This document shows, piece by piece, positions 1 through 10,273 of a stretch of 64,000 bases of DNA. Below the pieces are notes generated by a model. That model did not search any database. It worked only from the letters and a program-made list of their open reading frames with translations, and was not told the origin of the DNA. Every line of letters begins with the position of its first letter. Position 1 is the first letter of the stretch. The position numbers were made by a program, and so were the translations under genes. Source of the DNA: Nipponacmea schrenckii (Eukaryota > Mollusca > Gastropoda > Lottiidae); assembly GCA_030562195.1 (NCBI GenBank), contig CM060199.1:26246338-26310337 (forward strand). The letters are read 5' to 3'.

Positions 1-62
1 CTACACCTCAGTACTCTAAACGTGTCCAAAAGCTCTTCCAAATTCAGTCAACAATCCAGTAG

Positions 63-656
63 AAAACAAGAATATTATCCAAAAACTTAATCATTGGTTC
101 TTCATTACTGAAATATATTCAAACTAGGAGGTTAGATCCATCTGGAGATTGCGCAGTCAAGACCCTTCGAGGTGCTAAAATTGAAGATCTCATTCAGTAT
201 ATTGGAAACTGTTCTTCGAGTACAGCTGTTAAAAATGTAGTATTTTTGATAGGATCAAATAGTTCATCACTGAGATCTTTTAAACTAGAAGAATGTGAGC
301 TACAATATAACTGTTTGATTGATATAACCAGAAATAAATTTAAATCGGCCAAAATTAGTTTCATAGAACCTTTACCACGACAATCCGATTACGATTCAGC
401 CAATATCAAGTCACTAAACTCAGCCTTACAACAAATTTGTATATTAAGGGGTTGTATTTTTGTTAAATCTGGCCATGTTTTCATGATTCGAAATGAGATA
501 AAGAAATATCTTTTTGAGGACCAGACACATGTCAACCTAAAAGGATCTGGTTTGTTAGCAAGGCTGATAAAATCATCACTGAATCTCTACAATTCTTCTA
601 CATCACGAAACAGATACCAACCTGAAGACAGAATAAACCCTTCTTATCGCAGATAA
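63..656 (+). pseudogene. CR1-A1 ORF1, C-terminal SGNH esterase domain (partial)
   Basis: C-terminal part of a retrotransposon ORF1 protein. Seen: a block-I-like LIIGSSLLKYI (about 87-119), a block with GAKIEDLIQYIGN, a hydrophobic strand ending LIGSNSS (about 231-260), and a closing FEDQTHVNLKGSGLLA with the Asp-x-x-His pair of the SGNH catalytic triad. In this family the domain is a small lipase/esterase that accompanies CR1-type ORF1. The usual Asp of the GDS signature is Ser here, while the presumed nucleophile Ser follows as expected. A stop at 60-62 lies upstream in this frame and the reading seems to continue in another frame, so a frameshift near 60-85 is likely. The true start lies before the window. 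Family assignment is good; activity is unknown. Confidence 0.7.
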
Positions 657-999
657 AGCCAATGTCAGAGTGTTTAACGACTTTAACGATTGACTTTAAC
701 TTATATTGAATTGAATTATGCTTTTCAGATATAACACCAAATACACTTATTACAATGTTGCATCTACGAACTGTTATTTCTGATATAGTGCGTGTATCAA
801 ATTCTTTATTCATATAGCATAGTATGACAACTTTGTAACAGAATATGGTCATTTCTCATTTTCTTTCTTATTTCTCCACATTACCACTGTTTCGATCCTC
901 TAGACAGTTTAATTTCTCTAGAAATTAGCCTTGATCCAAATAACTATATTATATTGTTTGAATTTTGTTGCGTATTAAGTTTGTTGTTACTTTTATATA

Positions 1000-3824
1000 A
1001 TGAATTTGAAGCCTTTACTATTTAAAAGGGGATTGCATTTTGGTCATATAAATGTAAGACATATTATTAACAAAATGGATGAATTATCTAGTTTAATCTC
1101 TATGTTTGATATCTTTGGTATAACTGAAACGCATCTGGATGTTACTGATATAAATGAGTCTGATATTGGAATTAAGGGTTTTCATCCACCATTAAGGCGA
1201 GATAGTTGTAGTGTTAGTAACTCTGGTATCATTTTTTATATAAATGAAAATATTAATTTTAAAAGGCGATATGATCTTGAAAAAACTGACATTGAATGTA
1301 TTTGGCTTGAATTGCCTTTAGTGAATCAATCGCCTATTCTAGTCTGTTGTGTATATCGGAACCCTAACAAATGCTCTAAAACTACATGGTTAAAATCATT
1401 TGAAAATATGATAGAAGGAATTTGGCATCTAGGTTTAGAAACACTAATAATGGGCGATATAAACATTGATGTTTTTAACTCTAATAATCCGCATTTTACT
1501 GATTTATTAAATTCATATAATTTAACTCAAATCATTGATCAGCCAACTCGAGTAACACCAAATACTTCAACTATTATTGATCATATTATTGTTTCTCATA
1601 CTGAACATGTAATTGAATCTATAGTTCCAAATTATTCTATATCTGATCATTATCCTATTTGTTTTACCTGGAATAGGAAAGGGGTTCATATTCCTAAGTC
1701 TGAGCATATACAGATCAGTTACAGATGTTTTAAAAATTTTAACAAAGATGAATTCATTGAAGACCTAAAATTAGCTAACTTCGATATTATATATGATGAA
1801 AATGACCCTAACACAGCTTTACAGATATGGTATAATATTCTGAATGAAATATTAGATAAGCATGCTCCGATTAGAATCAAACGTGTTAAATCTTTGACCA
1901 AACCTCCTTGGCTAACTAAAGATATTGTTAAATTAATCAGAATTAGAGATGATCTCAAAAAGAATTTGTACAAATTTTATAGGAACAAAATCAAAACTGA
2001 AATTAGAAAATCCAAACAAAATTATTATAAATCTTTATTGACTGATCAATCGTCGTCGAAAGAAATCTGGAAAGTAATAAATTCTGCTTGTAATAAAACC
2101 AAATCCTCAAGTTCTTCTATTCCTTTACAATCTGATACTATTAATAAACATTTTTGTAACATTGCTTCCCAACTTCTTCAAAATTGTTATGGGGAAAATA
2201 TACCAGAAGATCTATCTGTGTCTAACTGTCAAATTATAAATGATTTTGTGTCAAAAAATTTAACTGCGCCCTCCTTTTATGATATCCCCTACATAAGAGT
2301 GAATGAAGTTTTTAAATACTTGAATTCTTTACAAGAAAACAAAAGTTCAGGATTAGATAATATTAACCCTTCTTTAATAAAAATGGGAGCAAGTGTTTTA
2401 TCTCCAACATTAACTCATATTTATAATTTATGCATTGATCAACATATCTTTCCTAATGTCTTCAAAATAGCAAAAGTTTTACCTTTGCATAAATCTGGCT
2501 CAAAAACTGACCCTAATAACTATCGTCCGATTTCACTTTTACCGGTGTTGTCGAAACCACTTGAAAAACATATTTCGAAATCTCTGAATGGTTTCCTTTT
2601 AGATAATAATCTTTTATATTCAAATCAGTCTGGTTTCAGAACTCATTATTCATGTTTAACTTCGTTAACAAAATTCACAGGAATTGTTTATGACGCTATT
2701 AATAACAAGGATCTTTGTGGAGCAGTATTTTTTGACCTGCAGAAAGCTTTTGACTTGGTCAGTCATAAAATATTACTTAAAAAATTTAAACTGTATCATA
2801 TTTCAGATCGATCTATTTGTATGTTTGAATCTTACCTACAGCATAGAAAACAGAGATCTTTTATTAATGGTCAAATGTCAAACTTGCATTCTGTCATGTA
2901 TGGTGTTCCTCAAGGCTCTATATTAGGACCTTTATTCTTTAATATTTTTATAAATGATCTTCCGCTACATTTGAAATCAAATGTTGATCTTTTCGCCGAT
3001 GATACCACTGTATATTCTGTAGGTAATAGTTTAGATATTGTCCAATCTCAGCTTCAAGAAGATACTGATTCTATTATGAACTGGTGTACATCTAATTTGA
3101 TGAAAGTAAATATTTCGAAAACAAAATGTATGTTAATAACAACTTATCAAAACCGTCAGCTACTACCCGTCAACAAATTAGACATAATGATAAATAATGA
3201 AAAGATAGAAAATGTCTCTAATTTCAAATTGCTAGGAGTTGTTGTAAATCAAGATATGAACTGGAAATTCCATATCAAACATATTTCTAGAATTTTAAGT
3301 ACAAAATTGTTTCAACTTCGTAAAATTCAAAAACTCTTTCCAGAAAATCTTCGAGCCTTGTATTTCAAAGGACATATTCAACCTTATTTAGATTATTGTT
3401 CACCAATTTGGGATAGTTCTAGTGTGAAATCAAAAACATTAAAACGTCAAGAAAAACGCTCATAAATTAATACTGAATACTAATAACTATATCTCTAACA
3501 ATTATAAAAATCAGCTTAGATCCATGAATATTATTGACTATACTATAGGCCATAAGTTTAATTCTGTTGTATTTACATTTAAGATACGTAATAATTTATG
3601 TCCGAGATACCTTTCTAATATGTTTTTATCCTACAAAACATCTTATTCGTCAATTAATAAAAAAGTTAACGTTTACTAAACCTAGAATAGACCTTTATAA
3701 ACACAGTTTAAAATATAAAGGTGTAAAATTGTGGAATAATCTATCAGTTAAAATAAGAGAAGCCAAATCACTCCATTCTTTTAAGAAATTGTCTAAACTT
3801 CATTTTTATGGAGATTTAAAATGA
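1000..3824 (+). pseudogene. CR1-A1 ORF2: AP endonuclease plus reverse transcriptase, two frameshifts
   Basis: ORF2 of a CR1-like retrotransposon, starting at the ATG at 1000. The N-terminal endonuclease/exonuclease/phosphatase fold shows HINVRH, ITETHLD, CVYRNPN, MGDINID, IIDHIIVS and SDHYPI. The reverse transcriptase shows [38 protein letters not shown] and the catalytic LFADDTT, then KLLGV and the thumb. The main frame is open to 3465. There an extra A in the run 3452-3456, compared with the copy at 46960, shifts the frame. A second extra A lies in the run 3659-3664. The last part ends at 3824. With two one-base corrections it would be about 940 codons, full length for the family, so this is a young copy or one with consensus errors. 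Confidence 0.85.
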
Positions 3825-4044
3825 GCATAATACAGCACAATATTATACAATTCTCCCACTCCATTTCTACAGTAATTATAGGCTGATTATAGGTGTACGT
3901 ATGTTTTTTTTTTTTTTTTTTTTTTTCTTATCGCCTTGTATAAGTGTTATTTGTAGTTTTTGTATTTTTTACGGGCTCGATGTTAGAAAGGCTTAGTCCT
4001 AATTGATAACCCAATAAAAGAATTATTATTATTATTATTATTAT

Positions 4045-4520
4045 CATACACTAGATAATACAGAAATTGGTCTATAATTATAAGGGTCAGATTTAGCGCC
4101 GGATGTATACAGTGGTAAAATTTTTGCTTCTTTGAATTTATCAGGATATATATTTGCATCAATGCATAGATTATATAATATATTTGTCAAGGTACCACTT
4201 AACGTAAAAGCACTATATTTGAGAAATAGGGGATTTAATTTATCTAAACCAGCACTTTTGGTTGCATTTAACGAAGACAACTGTTTAAAAACTTCATATT
4301 TGTTGAAGTGGGGAATCGAACATTCTTCATTAGAACTTCTAGTTTATTTACGTAATGACTTTTATCAATATTTCTATGAATATACGTTTGATTAATCAAT
4401 TTTGATGCAGTATTTGAAAAATGATCATTGACTACCTCTGGCTCTAAAGGAATCAGATTAGTTGAAGAATTAGCCTTATTAGTTAAAGAGTTGATAACTT
4501 TCTAGAACTTTAAAAAGTTT
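4045..4520 (-). pseudogene. CR1-B1 ORF2 remnant: start codons fused to RT fingers
   Basis: Minus-strand reverse transcriptase finger region with SSLNATKSAGLDKLNP, KEAKILPLY and NYRPISVLSSV, the conserved run in front of the catalytic core. It is cut at 4045 before the catalytic motifs. At its upstream end the deletion joins the start of ORF2 to the codons for KVINSL, and a TAG stands at the joint (4511-4520 region, CTAGAAC on the plus strand). The endonuclease is absent. It cannot encode an active enzyme. Confidence 0.7.
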
Positions 4521-4599
4521 AACATATTATATGATTTAAAACAATTAGTAAAATAGACGTCTGGCTGTTGATGAAAGTGAATTTAAAATGCAATTTAAT

Positions 4600-5962
4600 G
4601 CCCGTGGGTATATCTTAAAGGATAAATAAAAGGATTGAATTATTTAAAGGAATACCATCTTGCACTAAAACTTCACGTGGGGACCTACAAATGAAAGAAT
4701 CGTAAATATTAATATGACACTTATTGTCATGACAAAACTGCCGTAGAAAATAGTTAAATTTTTGTCACCTCATCCGGAAATTCAAAGGGTTAATTCGAGG
4801 GATAACAGAACATACAAAATATTAATATCGTTATAGTTAGTAAGTAGTTCCTTCAATAAATTCTTATAGTCATTTACACATTGTTGTAAAGTTGCTAATT
4901 TCTTGCTTATGTCATTTCCCCCGACTGAGAGTACAATGTTTTTAATAGACGTAGCTTCACCGAGTAATTGTAATAGTCTTGGTTTAAGTTCGCTGATCGT
5001 CGATCCACTGTTGGTATCAATGACACATAATTGTCTGATAGTCGTAAGGAAGAAAGGGACTTCACGAGGTTGCGGCACACGCGATGGATCTTTGAATGGG
5101 CCGATTTGTAAAATTATGGGTTGACTAAGTTGCTTTAGTTGACTTCTTAAGGTTTTGCTTCTTTATAAGTTCATTTACTTTATCAAAATTTATAGGTTGA
5201 GTAGGTTTAACAGTGGGAACTGGAACAGGTATCGGAGCTGAGACCGCCGACAGTTTCATGGTTAACTCATTGATTTGATCCGAGAGTCGCAAAATTTCCA
5301 TTGATATTTTCTCTATGGCGGCTTCACACTTTGATTTTTCAGTTGAACTACAGAAAGGAAAATCAGTTTGTACACTTACACTAGTATTTAGTTCACAATT
5401 TTGAGTTCCGACAATAAAAAACTTTTGGCTTACACTAGGCACATAAATCTTGTCCAGATTGTCACTTTTTTCAGGATTAGATGGAATAAATTAGAAAACA
5501 CAATCTCGATCCATCTGGAACAGTCTGTACCCTGAACATGGAGTTTATTTTTCTTGTTGTAAAATGTTAACGTACTTAATTGATTAGAAGGAGACAAGGA
5601 CGAATCAAAAGTTTTGAAAATTTGGCCATTTAAAAAGTCATCCTTCAATAAGGAATACCGGTTCGAACAAAACTGAAGTATAAGTTTCTTCCTTATTAAA
5701 TGAAATAACTATAGATTTCGTGTAATGTGTATAGTCTGCAATGTCAAAATTAAAATCTGGATGGTTCAAAATAAAGTTTTTCCTTTTCAAGACTTAAAAT
5801 GTTGGTCGATGTTGATAAAGTCTTGGTCGGTCGAGATGGAGTTGAATAGTTTGATCTTGTAGAATTTAGATGTGGAAAGTCTATTTCCCTGTCCCTGTCA
5901 AAGTCAGAGTCTGAGAAATTACTAGGGAAAACGTTCAGTTCCTTCGAAATACTGTCATTCAT
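4600..5962 (-). pseudogene. CR1-B1 ORF1 (Ser-rich N-terminus, linker, SGNH esterase), broken
   Basis: ORF1 protein of the B family in several frames. The N-terminal piece (5962-5750) is rich in Ser, Asp and Glu. The middle piece (5648-5130) contains a conserved WIEIVF stretch followed by a helical segment with DQINELTMKLS and a proline-rich linker. The C-terminal piece (5078-4782) carries SGNH-fold blocks, including SELKPRLLQLLGEA and NIVLSVGGND. In CR1-type elements ORF1 is thought to bind RNA and may have esterase activity. Frameshifts and stops between the pieces make it a pseudogene. Assignment rests on repetition of the same arrangement at 22096-23489 and 34600-36054. Confidence 0.65.
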
Positions 5963-5965
5963 TGT

Positions 5966-6312
5966 TGTTTAGAATGTCGGGTCGTGGAAAGGAACGTTGT
6001 TCGAACACATCGAATAGTTTCCATTAACCTTCTGCGCGACAATCTGACACTTCCGTCTGCTGGGTGAAGGTCAGTTTTCATCAAGCACGCTTCCACTTAA
6101 CATCGTCATGTAGATTTTTATCTCATTTTTGTATCGTCCTGCATCGAATAAATGTATAGTTTCACAGAGTTTTAATTTACATCGACACATCGCCTGAACA
6201 TTTTGGTAGCCAGAGCCGTGGTTTGTAGCCCGGATTCGATTTCGATTATGGTTGTTTTTGATGTTTGAAAATGATGGCCATTTAGAAAAATTAGATGTGG
6301 TGAAACGTCATC
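5966..6312. other. Stretch without recognised gene
   Basis: Sequence between element B1 and the next LINE. It does not match the 5' leaders of the other B copies (compare 23490-23570 and 36055-36120). A short ATG TCG GGT CGT GGA AAG start resembles histone tails by chance only. No gene or repeat was recognised. Confidence 0.5.
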
Positions 6313-7341
6313 ATGATTGATAACCCGGAAGTGGAAGGCCAACAGACAACATTTAATTATCTTGGAGTTTTGTTTAATTTTAACGGGAAATTTCTTAAGA
6401 CGCAACAACACATAGCTGACCAAGGTAGAAAAGCATTAGGGGCTACTACGAAAGTATGCAAAGAAAACTATTTTAACATAGAAACCAGGTTTTCAGTTTT
6501 TGATTCATATATACTAAGTATTTTAAATTATGGTGCAGAAGTATGGGGATTTCACGCAGCTAAAGACATTGAAAAATTACATTTAAACTTTTTAAAAAGA
6601 ACAATTGATACCAGAATCAGTACCAACTCTAGTATGATTTATTATGAAACGGGGCGATATCCTCTTTTGATCATAAGAAAATTAAGAATATTTAAGTATT
6701 GGACAAAGCTTTTGCATGCGGAAAATAAAATCTTACAAAGCTGTTATACTGAAATGATAAAAAATAATGACTGCTGGATTATAAGCGTAAAATCAGAATT
6801 ATATAAGATAGGCCTTGGTTCTATTTGGGAAAACCCTTTTACTCCTTCAACTAAAATAAATTATTGCAGGATTAAGTTTAGAATTTTTGATATTTTTAGA
6901 CAAAAAACATATACTGATATTTGTATCTCCAGTAAAGGTTTTATTTTCCAACATTTGATTTTAAACAAATTCCAACTCCAATCTTATTTCAGTAAGAATA
7001 TTTTAAACAAATATCGTCGTGAAATTACTCGTTTTAGATTATCTAGTCATGACCTAAACATTGAGAAGGGTCGTTACTCGAATATTGAAAAAGAATATAG
7101 ACTATGTCTCTGCTGTAGTAAAAATGAAGTCGAGGACGAATTCCATTTTCTTTTTATATGCCCACTTTATATTGATTTACGGACAAACCTTTTTAAAAAA
7201 TACTTTCGTATCAGACCAAGTATGTACAAGCTGATCCAATTTTTGTCGAGTGAAAACACTTCTGAACTAAATAGTCTTGGTAAATATATATATTTAGCAA
7301 TTAAAAGAAGAAAAGACTACCTTAAATCAATTTTAAAATAA
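6313..7341 (+). pseudogene. LINE-C reverse transcriptase C-terminus with CCHC zinc knuckle (partial)
   Basis: 342 codons open without a stop. It begins with the RT thumb region (FNYLGVLFNFNGKF), then YILSILNYGAEVWG, the segment that follows the catalytic core in many LINE ORF2 proteins. The C-terminus carries CLCCSKNEVEDEFHFLFICP, a Cys-x2-Cys-x7-His-x4-Cys knuckle that binds template RNA or DNA in these enzymes. The catalytic domain is missing because of 5' truncation. The start is not a true initiation codon of the family. Related pieces lie at 13703-13850 and 50740-51450. Confidence 0.8.
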
Positions 7342-7597
7342 TTATTATATTTATAATCTCAACATTTTTCAGTTTGGTATATTATGTATATTCTTATCTT
7401 TCCTAGCTATGTTGTTTTCAATTTAATTGGTCCTTATATACCAACATACCTATATTCATATTTTGTTCCATATTTGTATTTCGCTCTCCTTTCTTTGTAT
7501 ATCACACTTTTCTGTACATTTGTGTATTATGTATATATTCTGTATATATCTGATGAACCAGTGGTTCAAAGAAATAAAGAATTGAATTGAATTGAGC
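6313..7597 (+). mobile_element. LINE-C, 5'-truncated, with GAATT tail
   Basis: 3' part of a non-LTR retrotransposon of a different lineage from the CR1-like elements. It comprises the C-terminal half of the ORF2 protein (6313-7341), an AT-rich 3' UTR, and an end formed by a GAATT tandem (about 7578-7597). Directly behind the tail begins BEL/Pao gag coding sequence. The LINE therefore either inserted upstream of or into that element, or was joined to it. Confidence 0.75.
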
Positions 7598-9161
7598 CTG
7601 CAGTCGCCCAGTCTGAAGCAGATATTCAGCCAGATTTACGAAGAAGGGAACGAATCTGTAAATCACAGTTGACGAAAGCGAAGCTGTATTTGACGAGTTT
7701 GCTATGTTCCAGTGCAAGAGACATTGATGGCATCAGATCAGCAGTTGATAGTATTCTGCGATACCAGGAAGAGGTAATAGACATTTTAAATCATCTTTGT
7801 GATATTTCTGCCGACTATGAGAATGAATTTGAGACTGTTCAATCTGACAGTAGTGTAGCCGAAGTTTTGAGTAAAGCCACAGACTGGCTGGGTCAGGCAT
7901 CAAGTATGACTCCTCAGATCACCTCACATCGTTTTGCTAATTTACAACAGGGAGCACAGACCACACAAGATGATTCCTCTTTAGATAATTCTGGTAGTAT
8001 CTTGCAGAATGGTAATGGTAATTTTAAGTATTCAACAACCGTCAAATTTCAGTCAGATTGATAGAGATTTGCATCGACAACTTAGAAAGGTTTCCATCAA
8101 CAAATTTAATGGTAACAAACGTGAATATCAGGTATTCAAAGATGCATTCATGGAGTGTGTTGACAAGTCATCTTGTTCGAAGGCATATAAAATGCTTCAG
8201 CTGCGTCAGCACTTGACTGGTGACGCTTTGAAATGCATAGAAGGGTTTCCGGCATCTGAATTGGGTTACGATTCAGCACTCAAACGTTTGCATGATAAAT
8301 TTGGTGGGCAACGTCGTCAAACTCTTATCCACTTGGACACCATTCGAATGATGAAGCCTGTAAGCTTTAACGATTTAAAACGATTTGAACAATTCGTTGA
8401 TGCACTTGAACTATGTATTTTGTCACTGCAAGAAAATGGTCGCAACGAGGAATTCGAAGTAGACTCTATGTTCGTTTGTGTCACTAGGTCGAAACTCACA
8501 TCTTCGTGTCTATTGCAATTTAAACGTTGGGCAGCTAGCTCTAAAAAGAACGAGTCACTTGTAACCCTACATGAATGGCTTGCCCATGAAGTTCGTTATA
8601 GGATTGAATCCAACGAAGAAATTGAAGGATTTTCTTCAGTCTCGAATGACTCAAAAACACTATCTAGCAATCAAAGACCCCATTTTCGCAGTGATAGACA
8701 TTCTAAAACGTATGCAACAAATTCAATAGATTCAAAATTATGTGTTGTGTGTTTGAAAACACATGATCAGGGAGTCAGTAACTGTTTCTATTTTAGATCC
8801 CTTCCAGTTTCGCAACGATGGAGAGTTGCTAAGGAAAAGCGCCTGTGCTTGCGTTGCTTAGGTAATAGCCACATTGGTAATCGCTGTACAGCTGCACAGC
8901 AGTGCTCTATAGGTGAATGTACTCGTACGCACCACTTCCTCCTCCACGGAGGGGGATCTGGCAACTTTCGAAATTATGAAGCTCCAGATTTACGTTCCAG
9001 TGCTCCTTTAGATCAAGCCTCAGAGAAATTTGCTAAGTCGCATCCACGTTCTGTTCAGCCACTGACCGTTTGTGATGAATTTACATCGCAAAAACAAACT
9101 CATGCACAGATTAACAACAGAGCTTCCTTCGTAATGCGAATAGTTCCTATAATTATTCGTA
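7597..9161 (+). pseudogene. BEL/Pao LTR retrotransposon gag (DUF1759-type), frameshifted and cut by gap
   Basis: Gag of a BEL/Pao element. The N-terminal part (7597-8060) is helical and opens without a visible start, because the LINE-C tail precedes it. Near 8010-8060 the frame shifts by one, and the main part runs from about 8060 to the gap. It contains the capsid-like DUF1759 region (VSINKFNGNKREYQVFKDAF, then ALKRLHDKFGG) and two zinc-binding modules near the end: CVVCLKTHD and CLRCLGNSHIGNRC followed by a CSIGECTRTHHFLLH type motif. Such gag proteins package the element RNA. Protease, RT, RNase H, integrase and both LTRs are not visible; the sequence goes into Ns. Confidence 0.85.
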
Positions 9162-9661
9162 NNNNNNNNNNNNNNNNNNNNNNNNNNNNNNNNNNNNNNN
9201 NNNNNNNNNNNNNNNNNNNNNNNNNNNNNNNNNNNNNNNNNNNNNNNNNNNNNNNNNNNNNNNNNNNNNNNNNNNNNNNNNNNNNNNNNNNNNNNNNNNN
9301 NNNNNNNNNNNNNNNNNNNNNNNNNNNNNNNNNNNNNNNNNNNNNNNNNNNNNNNNNNNNNNNNNNNNNNNNNNNNNNNNNNNNNNNNNNNNNNNNNNNN
9401 NNNNNNNNNNNNNNNNNNNNNNNNNNNNNNNNNNNNNNNNNNNNNNNNNNNNNNNNNNNNNNNNNNNNNNNNNNNNNNNNNNNNNNNNNNNNNNNNNNNN
9501 NNNNNNNNNNNNNNNNNNNNNNNNNNNNNNNNNNNNNNNNNNNNNNNNNNNNNNNNNNNNNNNNNNNNNNNNNNNNNNNNNNNNNNNNNNNNNNNNNNNN
9601 NNNNNNNNNNNNNNNNNNNNNNNNNNNNNNNNNNNNNNNNNNNNNNNNNNNNNNNNNNNNN
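9162..9661. other. Assembly gap of exactly 500 N
   Basis: Run of 500 Ns, a fixed placeholder length, so its true size is unknown. Left of it is BEL/Pao gag; right of it is the end of a DNA transposon in mid-intron. Nothing links the two sides. Confidence 0.99.
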
Positions 9662-10269
9662 TATCGTGGTCAGCGACAATAATAGTGTTTTACAATGTCT
9701 GAAGATTAGATTAGACCTGCCTGGTTCATTCATGCTTCCAGGAATTTCCAGTCTAAGGTCAGGAAGTAGGATATCCTAAATAGGCGTACGAATCTTACCT
9801 TTTTGCAAATCCCAGTTCATATGCGGTTATGTTGTCAAAACATTCCTTCTCAAAATGTTGTAGACAAGAACGCTCGATGCCGATGGCTGCCAAGAATCGG
9901 CACGCTTCTGTCTCACAAATACGGCCCATTTTCTAGCTCGTTTATGATCCTTTGGCCACTCAAATAATTGTCTGTCCTGGTGACAACAATGCATAGCCAC
10001 ACATCGCCGTGGCATGATGAATAAGATTACGCACTATGGGAAATTATCATGGCGGCCTGTCGGGTCGTTCTAGGCTTGACGTCATTATACGAAAATTACC
10101 GATGATTACCGAAGATTTTCATCTTCGTTACTAGGGTGTTGCTATGGGCTTACGGTAGGGTTACGGTGGATTTTTTAAAAAAAAAACATTTTTGGAATAT
10201 GTTTTTATTCATTTACTAAATATGTACAATGAAAAATATCAAAAAAAAATTTTGCTTGACATAACGTCT
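9662..10269 (-). mobile_element. Kolobok-like DNA transposon, right end only (copy 1)
   Basis: About 608 bp matching 56579-57185, the right end of the complete transposon, with scattered substitutions and small indels. It contains part of intron 1, the THAP exon, the promoter region and the terminal inverted repeat. The element ends in ACGTCT at 10269 and is followed by TTAA (10270-10273). To the left it is cut by the gap. The flank to the right is the 3' end of a CR1-B element, and the TTAA equals the intact empty site at 18160-18163. Confidence 0.85.
9799..10015 (-). pseudogene. THAP-domain exon 1 of transposase, copy 1
   Basis: First coding exon of the transposase, reading from the ATG at 10015 to a GTAAG donor at 9798. 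It encodes the first Cys pair of a THAP C2CH zinc finger (RRCVAMHC), the conserved Pro (FEWPKD) and the conserved Trp (ARKWAV). A one-base loss near 9865 relative to copy 2 then shifts the frame, so the last Cys-x2-His pair is lost. The reading after that point (NITAYELGFAK) is intact here, whereas copy 2 has a two-base insertion there. THAP domains bind DNA; in transposases of this class they recognise the element ends. Confidence 0.75.
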
Positions 10270-10273
10270 TTAA

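Larger units (their letters stand above)
1..4043 (+). mobile_element. CR1-like non-LTR retrotransposon A1
   Basis: Non-LTR retrotransposon entering from the left window edge. Order: end of ORF1 with an SGNH-esterase domain (to 656), a 343-bp inter-ORF stretch without coding potential (657-999), ORF2 with endonuclease and reverse transcriptase (1000-3824), a 3' UTR with a long T run (about 3905-3926), and a TTA/ATT microsatellite tail at 4022-4043. An esterase in ORF1 and a short microsatellite tail instead of poly(A) are typical of the CR1/L2 group. A 5'-truncated relative at 46435-47516 shares ORF2 and the whole 3' end, which fixes the 3' terminus. Another fragment lies at 30262-30960. The 5' end is outside the window. 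Confidence 0.85.
4045..5965 (-). mobile_element. CR1-like element B1, internally deleted copy
   Basis: Second CR1-like family, read on the minus strand. It holds the ORF1 region from the ATG near 5962 down to about 4600, then jumps near 4500-4535 from the first codons of ORF2 straight to the reverse transcriptase fingers, and stops at 4045 where the tail of A1 begins. Compared with the longer copy at 19250-23490, about 1.03 kb encoding the endonuclease is missing. The junction is the same as in the copy at 32820-36060. The element is also cut at its 5' end just after the ORF1 start, unlike those two copies. Because the 3' end is missing and the 5' part is kept, this looks like a DNA-level fragment, not a fresh 5'-truncated insertion. 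Confidence 0.8.

Noticed and set aside
5974..6030. MSGRGK start like histone H4 or H2A
   Set aside because: Only six codons agree; the following codons bear no resemblance and a stop comes soon.
9020..9733. Minus-strand open frame across the gap
   Set aside because: Most of it is N; the rest is the reverse of gag codons and transposon intron.
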